Below the pieces are notes generated by a model. The model ran no database searches. It was not told where the DNA came from and worked only from the letters and a program-made list of their open reading frames with translations. The position numbers and the translations under genes are program-made. This document shows positions 18,113-25,968 of a DNA stretch of 64,000 nucleotides, piece after piece (the first letter of the stretch is position 1; each line of letters opens with the position of its first letter). Source of the DNA: Prolixibacteraceae bacterium (GTDB taxonomy: Bacteria; Bacteroidota; Bacteroidia; Bacteroidales; Prolixibacteraceae). The stretch spans positions 1 through 64,000 of the forward strand of contig JAFLKN010000017.1 in NCBI GenBank assembly GCA_019163175.1. Direction: 5' to 3'.

Positions 18113-19576
18113 ATGCATGCATTTCTGAAACACTCCCTTTTTGTCGGCCTTGCTGCAACGCCTTTCTCCGTATTTTGCGCTCCTGTAGAAAAGTCTCAAT
18201 CTCCCAACATCATCCTGATTTTTATGGATGACCTGGGCTATGGCGATTTAAGTTGTTATGGAGCTTCTCAATACAAAACGCCCAATCTGGATAAAATGGC
18301 ATCTCAGGGAGTTCGGTTTACCAGCTTCCTTTCGGCACAGGCGGTTTGCAGCGCTTCGCGGGCTGGAATTATGACTGGTTGCTACCCAAATCGGGTTGGA
18401 ATTTCAGGAGCTTTAATGCCCGATGCCAAAATTGGATTGAATCCGAATGAAGAAACCATTGCCGAAGTGCTGAAAAAGAGGAATTACAAAACTGCAGCAA
18501 TCGGAAAATGGCATTTGGGTTATCAGCCTGAGTTTCTTCCCTTGCAACAAGGATTTGATGAATATTTAGGATTACCGTATTCGAACGATATGTGGCCCGT
18601 AAATTTTGATGGTAAACATGCTGCCGAAAGCTCAAACAAAGCCCGGTATCCTGAACTTCCGCTAATTGAGGACAACGATAAAATCAGGGAAATACGAACG
18701 CTGGATGATCAGTCAGAACTGACAACTCTTTATACCGAGCGCGCTGTTAGGTTCATTGATGCCAATAAGAAAAATCCATTCTTTATTTATCTGGCGCACT
18801 CGATGACACATATTCCGCTTGCCGTTTCAACTAAGTTTAAAGGGAAAAGTGAACAGGGATTATTTGGTGATGTGATGATGGAAATAGATTGGTCGGTGGG
18901 TGAAATCATGAAAGTTTTGGACAAAAATGGTTTGACAAAAAATACCTTGATTATTTTCACTTCCGACAACGGTCCATGGCTTAATTTTGGTAACCATGCC
19001 GGTTCTAACGGAGGTTTGCGCGAAGGCAAAGGTGCCAGTTTTGAAGGTGGACAGCGCGAACCCTGTATCATGAAATGGCCCGGACATATTCCTGAAGGAA
19101 CAATTTGCAATAAATTAGCTTCAACCATCGATCTTCTTCCAACTTTGGCAGCCATTACCAATTCTCCGCTACCTGAAAAGAAGATTGACGGAGTGAACAT
19201 CCTGCCGCTTTTATTGGGCGATGAAAATGCCAATCCACGCCAATCATTTCTGTATTATTACCGGAAAAACAGTCTTGAAGCAGTTCGCAAAGGCGATTGG
19301 AAACTTGTATTTGCACATCCGGGACGAACATACATTGGTTTCAAACCAGGGGTTGACGGATTTCCGGGCGGAACCAATGAGAACTTTCCGTACGAAGAGG
19401 GTTTGTACGATTTACGCCGCGATCCGGGAGAGCGATTCGATATAAAAGAATATTATCCGGAAGTAGTTGCCGAACTGAAGAAACTGGCCAATGAAGCACG
19501 CGAGGATTTAGGCGATGATATTCAGAAGATCGAAGGGAAAAATCGTCGGGACCCCGGACGCGTACTTACAAAATAG
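18113..19576 (+). CDS. Arylsulfatase-type sulfatase (S1 family, CSASR active site)
   Basis: A 487-residue exported sulfatase. The N-terminus (residues 1-22, to VFCA) looks like a signal peptide. NIILIFMDDLGYGDLSCYG provides the paired metal-binding aspartates (D39, D40). The sulfatase signature C-S-A-S-R starts at Cys79, a permitted variant of C-x-P-S-R, with cysteine destined to become formylglycine. GKWHLG (near residue 134) and TSDNG (near residue 287) complete the metal and sulfate site. Substrate should be a sulfate ester on a glycan; the sulfur-ester position is unknown. A maturase (anSME or FGE) is not in the window. It begins the two-gene sulfatase unit. Confidence 0.93.
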   Translation: MHAFLKHSLFVGLAATPFSVFCAPVEKSQSPNIILIFMDDLGYGDLSCYGASQYKTPNLDKMASQGVRFTSFLSAQAVCSASRAGIMTGCYPNRVGISGALMPDAKIGLNPNEETIAEVLKKRNYKTAAIGKWHLGYQPEFLPLQQGFDEYLGLPYSNDMWPVNFDGKHAAESSNKARYPELPLIEDNDKIREIRTLDDQSELTTLYTERAVRFIDANKKNPFFIYLAHSMTHIPLAVSTKFKGKSEQGLFGDVMMEIDWSVGEIMKVLDKNGLTKNTLIIFTSDNGPWLNFGNHAGSNGGLREGKGASFEGGQREPCIMKWPGHIPEGTICNKLASTIDLLPTLAAITNSPLPEKKIDGVNILPLLLGDENANPRQSFLYYYRKNSLEAVRKGDWKLVFAHPGRTYIGFKPGVDGFPGGTNENFPYEEGLYDLRRDPGERFDIKEYYPEVVAELKKLANEAREDLGDDIQKIEGKNRRDPGRVLTK

Positions 19577-19598
19577 ATAACCAACTAAACCCCAAATA

Positions 19599-21173
19599 AT
19601 GAATAAAACAAATATGCTGACTATGCTTGGGCTTTGCTCAGCTGGAGTTTTACCTGGCTTCGGTATTCCTGTTCAGAAGCAAACCCGCCCGAACATTGTC
19701 TTTATTATGAGTGACGATCATGCTTATCAGGCTATTAGTGCCTATGGACATGGCTTAAATGAAACACCCAACATTGATCGTATTGGTCGCGAAGGAGCAA
19801 TATTCAATAAAGGATTTGTAACCAACTCTATTTGCGCTCCCAGTCGTGCTGTAATGCTTACCGGAAAGTTCAGTCACCTGAATGGCAAAGTTGATAACCG
19901 TGGAGGATTTAACTGGGATCAGCAAAATTTTGCCAAAATACTTCAGCAAAGTGGTTACCAAACAGCCATGATTGGCAAAATCCATTTGGACGGTGCACCC
20001 CAGGGCTTTGATTACTGGAATGTTTTGCCAGGGCAAGGTCAATATTACAATCCTGACTTTATTGAAAACGGTGTGAAGAAAAGATTTCCGGGGTATGTAA
20101 CAACTTTGACAACAGAGTTTGCCTTGAACTGGCTCGATAAGGGTCGCGACAAATCAAAGCCATTCTGTCTGCTGTATCATCAGAAAGCACCCCATCGAAA
20201 CTGGCTTCCTGAAGAAAAATACCTGAATCTGTATGAGGACCGTGAATTTCCATTTCCTGATAACTTTTTTGACGATTATACTGGAAGAGGAACCGCAGCA
20301 CATAAACAGGAGATGGGAATTGTTCAGGTGATGGTATGGGGACATGACATGAAATTTGAGAAGGATCCGTACACTGGAGAGCCCACAAATTTTATGGGAG
20401 ACATTAACCGTATGGATGATCAGCAGCGCGAAGTGTGGCGGAAAGCCTACAACCCAAGAAATGAAGAATTTCTGAAAAAGAAGCCTGAAGGGAAGGATTT
20501 GGCTAAGTGGAAATTTCAACGGTATATCCGCGATTATTTGAAGTGCATAAAATCGGTTGACGATGGCGTTGGCCAGATGTTGAATTACCTGGACAAAAGC
20601 GGATTGACTGAAAATACTATAGTAATTTACACCTCTGATCAGGGATTTTACCTTGGCGAACATGGCTGGTTCGACAAACGGTTTATGTACGAGGAATCCT
20701 TCAGGACACCAATTCTGATGCGCTATCCGAAAGAGATTAAAGCCGGAACTGTGGTTAATGAATTGGTTCAGAACCTCGATTTTGCACCAACATTTCTGGA
20801 TTATGCCGGGGTAAAAGCTCCTTCCGATATGCAAGGTCTGTCGTTCAGAAAAGTGGTAAAAGGTGAAAAAGGCAAGTGGCGCGAAGCCATTTATTACCAG
20901 TATTACGAATACCCAGCAGAGCATATGGTAAAACGTCATTACGGCGTTCGGACGGACAGGTACAAACTCATCCATTTTTATTATGATGTTGACGAATGGG
21001 AAATGTTTGATCTGGAAAAAGATCCGCACGAAATGAAAAGCATTTACAATGATCCTTCTTATGCAAGTATCCAAAAGGATTTGCACAAACGTTTAACTGA
21101 ACTGCGCGCGCAATATGGTGATTCGGATGCGCTTGATCAAAAGTTTATTCAGGAGTTTACCAAAAAGAAATAA
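19599..21173 (+). CDS. Sulfatase (S1 family, CAPSR active site)
   Basis: A 524-residue exported sulfatase starting 22 nt after the first one. A hydrophobic N-terminus (residues 6-24) suggests a signal peptide. Metal-binding aspartates lie in NIVFIMSDDHAYQAISAYG (D39, D40). The formylglycine site is CAPSR at Cys79 in NSICAPSRAVMLTGKFSH, the textbook form. GKIHLDG replaces the GKWHLG of the neighbour, and YTSDQGFYLGEHGWFDKRF is the C-terminal active-site strand typical of the iduronate/N-sulfoglucosamine-like sulfatase branch. The two enzymes differ strongly, so they probably remove different sulfates from one sulfated polysaccharide. Confidence 0.94.
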   Translation: MNKTNMLTMLGLCSAGVLPGFGIPVQKQTRPNIVFIMSDDHAYQAISAYGHGLNETPNIDRIGREGAIFNKGFVTNSICAPSRAVMLTGKFSHLNGKVDNRGGFNWDQQNFAKILQQSGYQTAMIGKIHLDGAPQGFDYWNVLPGQGQYYNPDFIENGVKKRFPGYVTTLTTEFALNWLDKGRDKSKPFCLLYHQKAPHRNWLPEEKYLNLYEDREFPFPDNFFDDYTGRGTAAHKQEMGIVQVMVWGHDMKFEKDPYTGEPTNFMGDINRMDDQQREVWRKAYNPRNEEFLKKKPEGKDLAKWKFQRYIRDYLKCIKSVDDGVGQMLNYLDKSGLTENTIVIYTSDQGFYLGEHGWFDKRFMYEESFRTPILMRYPKEIKAGTVVNELVQNLDFAPTFLDYAGVKAPSDMQGLSFRKVVKGEKGKWREAIYYQYYEYPAEHMVKRHYGVRTDRYKLIHFYYDVDEWEMFDLEKDPHEMKSIYNDPSYASIQKDLHKRLTELRAQYGDSDALDQKFIQEFTKKK

Positions 21174-21181
21174 TCTAAAAC

Positions 21182-21218
21182 AAACAGCATGTCTCATTTA
21201 ATGTTAGACGTGCTGTTT
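21182..21218 (+). terminator. Terminator of the sulfatase operon
   Basis: A 13-bp stem (21182-21194 with 21206-21218) containing one wobble pair and an 11-nt loop, followed by a moderately T-rich tract. Confidence 0.7.
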
Positions 21219-21347
21219 AATATCTTTTCTTATCTTTAAACAAACTGAAAGTACCCGCGAATAAGATTAGTGGCAATCAACAGTATGAATGATACGAATT
21301 CTGTGTGAACGATCAGTTATTCAATGTACTAATATCTTTGTTTGCTC

Positions 21348-23360
21348 ATGAAACTACCCAATATTGTAAAAAATGACAGTTATCTGGAGCCCTTTGCAAC
21401 AATTATCACTGATCGTTTGCAAACTGCTCAGAATAAAGAAAATGAAATCCTAAATGGTCAAAGCTTTTCAGCGTTTGCTCAAGGTCATAAATGGTATGGA
21501 TTACACCATGAAAACAACAAATGGCTTATTCGCGATTGGGCACCCAATGCTACTGCAATTTACCTTATTGGAGAGTTCAATAATTGGCAGGAAGTACCAG
21601 AATATGAACTAAAATCTATTGGTTCGGGAAATTGGGAACTTATTCTTCCCAACGAAAAAATGACTCATAATAATTTATACGCTTTCTCAATTCATTGGGA
21701 GGGTGGCCAGGGCAAACGCATTCCGGCATGGGCCAATCGCGTTGTTCAGGACGATCATACCAAAATGTTCAATGCTCAGGTTTGGGCTCCTGAGAAACCT
21801 TATCAGTGGAAAAAGTCAGTATTCAAACGCAAAGCTGAATCACCTTTAATTTATGAAGCGCACATCGGGATGGCTGGTGAGAGTGAATGCGTTCACACCT
21901 ACAACGAATTCCGAACTGATATTTTGCCTCGTGTAGGGCAGGCCGGATACAATACCATTCAGTTTATGGCCATTCCGGAACATCCGTACTACGGAAGTTT
22001 TGGCTATCACGTATCTAGTTTTTTCGCCCCTTCATCGCGTTTTGGTACTCCTGAAGAATTGAAGCAACTGGTTGACGAGGCGCACAAAATGGGTATTTCA
22101 GTGATTATTGATTTGGTTCATTCCCACGCGGTCAAAAATGAAAATGAAGGTTTGGGCAAATATGATGGTACACGCTGGCAATTCTTTCACGATGGACCAA
22201 AAGGTGAACATCCGGCCTGGGATTCGTATTGTTTCAACTACGGGAAACCAGAAGTTCTACATTTTTTACTTTCCAATATTCGCTATTGGCTCGAAGAATT
22301 TAAGTTTGATGGTTTTCGTTTCGATGGTGTAACCAGCATGTTGTATTTCGATCACGGCTTGGGCAAGGCATTTACCTGCTACGACGATTATTTTAACGAC
22401 GGACTTGATCAGGACGCCTTCACCTATTTCATAATGGCAAACCGTCTGATACACGAAATTAATCCAAATGCCCTTTCTATTGCTGAAGAAATGAGCGGAT
22501 TACCCGGACTGGCTACACCACAAAAAGATGGAGGTTTGGGCTTTGATTACCGAATGGCAATGGGCGTTCCCGATTTCTGGATCAAACTGATTAAAGAAGT
22601 CTCAGACGAAAAATGGGATGTTGGGTACATCTTTCATGAATTAACATCAAAACGGCTCGACGAAAAAGTGGTAAGTTATGCCGAATCGCACGATCAGGCT
22701 TTAGTGGGCGACAAAACCATTATCTTCCGTCTGATCGATAAAGAAATGTATTTCAGTATGGGCAAAGATCAGCCAAACATGGCGGTTGAACGTGGTATTG
22801 CGCTGCATAAAATGATCCGTTTGGCAACCTTGTCGTGTGCCGGAGGTGCTTATCTGAATTTTATGGGCAACGAATTTGGACATCCGGAATGGATTGATTT
22901 TCCGCGGGAAGGAAACAATTGGTCGTATGCCCACGCCAGGAGGTTGTGGAGTTTAGAAGATAATAAAGATTTAAAATACTGTTGGTTATCCGATTTTGAT
23001 CGGGAGATGATTACACTAATCAGAAAATCAAAACTGATAGATATTCCTGAGGTTAATTGGATTTACGATCATAAACAGAATCAGATATTGGCTTATTCAA
23101 GAGGAAAGTATTTGTTTGTTTTCAACTTTAACCCAACGCAATCGTTTGCCGATTATGGGATAGCCATGGAGCCGTCGCAATATAAAATTGTTTTGAACAC
23201 TGATGATTATCGTTTTGGTGGCCAAAATCGGATAGACGATAATTTAGTTTACACAACAGACACTGATAACGGACCTGATAGTCAGAATTATTTGCGATTG
23301 TACATGCCTGCACGCACTGCTATTGTACTTGAAAAACAAAATACAGGAAGAGTGATTTAG
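21348..23360 (+). CDS. glgB: 1,4-alpha-glucan branching enzyme, eukaryote-like GH13 type
   Basis: ATG 21348 is chosen over a TTG at 21342; the product has 670 residues. The order of domains is an N-terminal CBM48 (about 45-160), the GH13 TIM barrel and a C-terminal beta domain. Conserved barrel motifs are VIIDLVHSHA, GFRFDGVTSM with nucleophile Asp326, SIAEEMSG with the acid/base Glu near 380, and YAESHDQALVGD. NYGKPEVLHFLLSNIRYWLEEFKFDGFRFDG resembles the eukaryotic/GH13_8 branch more than E. coli GlgB. It makes alpha-1,6 branches in glycogen in the cytoplasm and opens the glycogen gene cluster. A perfect -7 box (TATCTTTG, 21333-21340) sits only 8 nt before the ATG. Confidence 0.95.
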   Translation: MKLPNIVKNDSYLEPFATIITDRLQTAQNKENEILNGQSFSAFAQGHKWYGLHHENNKWLIRDWAPNATAIYLIGEFNNWQEVPEYELKSIGSGNWELILPNEKMTHNNLYAFSIHWEGGQGKRIPAWANRVVQDDHTKMFNAQVWAPEKPYQWKKSVFKRKAESPLIYEAHIGMAGESECVHTYNEFRTDILPRVGQAGYNTIQFMAIPEHPYYGSFGYHVSSFFAPSSRFGTPEELKQLVDEAHKMGISVIIDLVHSHAVKNENEGLGKYDGTRWQFFHDGPKGEHPAWDSYCFNYGKPEVLHFLLSNIRYWLEEFKFDGFRFDGVTSMLYFDHGLGKAFTCYDDYFNDGLDQDAFTYFIMANRLIHEINPNALSIAEEMSGLPGLATPQKDGGLGFDYRMAMGVPDFWIKLIKEVSDEKWDVGYIFHELTSKRLDEKVVSYAESHDQALVGDKTIIFRLIDKEMYFSMGKDQPNMAVERGIALHKMIRLATLSCAGGAYLNFMGNEFGHPEWIDFPREGNNWSYAHARRLWSLEDNKDLKYCWLSDFDREMITLIRKSKLIDIPEVNWIYDHKQNQILAYSRGKYLFVFNFNPTQSFADYGIAMEPSQYKIVLNTDDYRFGGQNRIDDNLVYTTDTDNGPDSQNYLRLYMPARTAIVLEKQNTGRVI

Positions 23361-23433
23361 GGAAATCTCTTTTGTATATTTAAAATATCACATATTTTTA
23401 TTGTAGAATTGTTAAATTTTAAAATTACTCTTT

Positions 23434-24444
23434 ATGTCGTTTCATACAGAAATACAGATTCCCGAGTTTTCAGAAAAAATGGATTATTCGAAGAGCATGA
23501 TGTATATGGGTTCTTGCTTTTCTGAAAACATTGGACAAAAGATGGTCGACCTTAAATTTAATGTCGATTTAAATCCATTCGGTATATTATACAATCCGGT
23601 GTCAATCGCAAACAGCCTGAAGATATTAATTGATAAGCGTTTTTTCTCAGAATACGACCTGTTTCAGGATCAGGGATTGTGGAATAGTTTTTATCATCAC
23701 AGTCGTTTTTCAGATGTTGATCCTGACGTAGTTCTTAAAAGGATCAATAGCCGGATAGAGTCGTCTTCAGAATTCCTGAAAAATGCAGATTTTTTGGTTT
23801 TGACTTTTGGAACTGCCTATGCTTATGAACTCAAAAGTTTGGGCCAGATCGTTTCTAATTGCCATAAAGTGCCTGCATCACAATTTATGCCTGTTCGTCT
23901 TGGTGTGCATGAAATTGCAGAATCGTACCGAAATCTGATGGAGGAACTTTGGTCGATTAATCCCAAATTGAAAATTATTTTTACTGTAAGTCCGATTCGC
24001 CATTGGAAAGATGGAGCAGTTAACAATCAGGTCAGTAAATCAATACTCTTACTTGCCATTGACCGGTTGAAAAAGGGATACGACGAAAAGGTATGTTCCT
24101 ATTTTCCTGCCTATGAACTCGTGATGGACGAACTTCGCGATTACAGATATTATGCTGAGGATATGCTGCATTTAAACTCGGTCGCCATTGATTATATTTT
24201 TGATCGTTTTAGTAAGGTGATGATTTCAAAAGATAGCGAGCCAATTTCAAATGAAGTTGTAAAAATTATTAAGGCTATTCAGCATCGCCCGTTTAATTCA
24301 AACTCAGCAGAGCACGAAAAATTTCTAAATTCAACCCTGAAGGAAATTGATAAGTTGACATCAACCTTTCCATCTTTTGATTTTGCCGAAGAACGTAAAT
24401 ACTTAGAACAAGAATTGGCTTCATTTAAAGGTTCAGCAACTTAA
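23434..24444 (+). CDS. GSCFA-domain protein
   Basis: A 336-residue soluble protein with the eponymous motif at residues 26-30 (MGSCFSENIG). It continues with NPFGILYNPVSI, LTFGTAYAYE, a conserved CHK, TVSPIRHWKDG and EDMLHLN near residue 250. The GSC-Ser and late D-x-x-H arrangement resembles SGNH/GDSL esterases, to which the GSCFA family has been related. Its substrate is not established. It lies 73 nt after glgB and 78 nt before the glycosyltransferase, all on the + strand, so it probably acts with the glycogen genes, perhaps on an acyl group. That role is inference. Confidence 0.85.
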   Translation: MSFHTEIQIPEFSEKMDYSKSMMYMGSCFSENIGQKMVDLKFNVDLNPFGILYNPVSIANSLKILIDKRFFSEYDLFQDQGLWNSFYHHSRFSDVDPDVVLKRINSRIESSSEFLKNADFLVLTFGTAYAYELKSLGQIVSNCHKVPASQFMPVRLGVHEIAESYRNLMEELWSINPKLKIIFTVSPIRHWKDGAVNNQVSKSILLLAIDRLKKGYDEKVCSYFPAYELVMDELRDYRYYAEDMLHLNSVAIDYIFDRFSKVMISKDSEPISNEVVKIIKAIQHRPFNSNSAEHEKFLNSTLKEIDKLTSTFPSFDFAEERKYLEQELASFKGSAT

Positions 24445-24522
24445 AAGTTAGGAATAGTTGATTTTGTCTTTTCTACTTAGGTTCTTTCACGGGAGCAAAA
24501 TTTGGAAGCTGCACGTAAGACT

Positions 24523-25824
24523 ATGAATATACTCATGTTTGGCTGGGAATTTCCGCCACATATATCAGGAGGATTAGGAACAGCATGCTATGGCCTGACA
24601 AAAGCTTTGTCGGGTTTCAAAGATGTTGAGGTGATATTTGTGGTTCCTAAAGCATGGGGCGACGAGGATCAATCTAACCTTACCTTGTTGGGTGCAGGCG
24701 AGGTTCAGGTTATTCACAAACAAATTCAATTTGACGACATCCTGTCGAAAATAGCCTATTACGAACTGAAATCGGAACTTATTCCCTATCTCGGCACGTC
24801 CGAATTTTACGAATTGAAATCGAAAGTGACTTCCGGAGAAAAACAATTGGTCGAAATTAATTCGGATGGAAAATTTATCTTCTGCGGTTATTATGGTACA
24901 AACCTTTTTCAGGAAATAAGTAATTATGCCCTTGTCGCCGAAACGCTTGCACGTGAATTAGACTTTGATGTAATTCATGTGCACGACTGGATGACCTTTC
25001 CGGCAGGAATTGCAGCGCAGCGAATTTCAGGAAAGCCGTTGGTTGTTCAAATTCACTCTACGGAATTTGATCGTAGCGGGAAACAGGTAAATCCAACTAT
25101 TTGTAACATCGAAAAAGAAGGACTTGAGCTGGCCAACCGAGTTATTACCGTAAGCAATATGACCAGGAATATTCTCATCCGGAATTATCAGATCGAACCA
25201 GACAAAGTTATCACGGTATATAATGCAGTTGAGCCGGTTGCGAACAAAGTTGGTTTAATTCCCCAAAAGGAATCCGGCAAGAAAGTCATTACTTTTCTAG
25301 GGCGGATTACCATGCAAAAAGGTCCTGAATATTTTTTGGAGGCTGCCAGTTTGGTGCTTCAGCGAACTAAGGATGTTCGGTTTATAATGGCCGGGAAAGG
25401 CGATTTGCGAGATGCCATGATCAGGCGGGCAGCAGAATTAAATATCTCTGATTTTGTCGATTTCCCGGGTTTTATTCCCGATGATGAAGTACATAACCTA
25501 TTCCTGCAAAGCGATGTTTTTGTGATGCCTTCAGTTTCTGAACCGTTTGGTATAGTTACACTCGAAGCAATGCAAAATGGAGTCCCGGTTGTTATTTCCA
25601 GGCAAAGTGGTGTGTCCGAAATTCTGGAGAATGCGGTTAAAGTTGATTATTGGGACGTGCGTCAAATGGCAAATGCCATCACCGACCTGGTAAATAATCG
25701 GGCAAAAAGAAATAAGCTGGGGAAGCTTGGTAAAAAGGAAGCAAATAAGGTGCTTTGGAAAAATTCAGCCGACCGAATTCGCCAGATTTATATTAACCTG
25801 TCCGAAGATATTGCCCCACTGTAA
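24523..25824 (+). CDS. Glycogen/starch synthase-like glycosyltransferase (GT4/GT5, GT-B fold)
   Basis: ATG 24523 gives MNILMFGWEFPPHISGGLGTACYGL, the N-terminal glycine-rich donor loop of glycogen synthase-like GT-B enzymes (433 residues). Other markers are DVIHVHDWMTFPAG, the GRITMQKGPEYFLEAA segment opening the C-terminal Rossmann domain, and SEPFGIVTLEAMQNGVPVV, the E-x7-E sugar-nucleotide site. It is shorter than classical GlgA (about 475) and sits between GT4 and GT5 in look. With glgB and glgP beside it, elongation of glycogen from ADP- or UDP-glucose is the best guess. The donor is undetermined. Confidence 0.85.
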   Translation: MNILMFGWEFPPHISGGLGTACYGLTKALSGFKDVEVIFVVPKAWGDEDQSNLTLLGAGEVQVIHKQIQFDDILSKIAYYELKSELIPYLGTSEFYELKSKVTSGEKQLVEINSDGKFIFCGYYGTNLFQEISNYALVAETLARELDFDVIHVHDWMTFPAGIAAQRISGKPLVVQIHSTEFDRSGKQVNPTICNIEKEGLELANRVITVSNMTRNILIRNYQIEPDKVITVYNAVEPVANKVGLIPQKESGKKVITFLGRITMQKGPEYFLEAASLVLQRTKDVRFIMAGKGDLRDAMIRRAAELNISDFVDFPGFIPDDEVHNLFLQSDVFVMPSVSEPFGIVTLEAMQNGVPVVISRQSGVSEILENAVKVDYWDVRQMANAITDLVNNRAKRNKLGKLGKKEANKVLWKNSADRIRQIYINLSEDIAPL

Positions 25825-25968
25825 CTTACCCCTCAAGTTAAGCTAACGTTGAGTTTCCAAAGATTTAACGTCCTTTTTACATTAAGTATTTCGGTAAGAG
25901 TGTTTTTTTAACTTCTTTTGTCCCTTTCTATATAGTGATAGATTTGTGAAATAGATAGATAGAATAAG

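Noticed and set aside
21342-21347. TTG start for glgB two codons upstream
   Set aside because: The ATG at 21348 is present and the extension adds nothing conserved.
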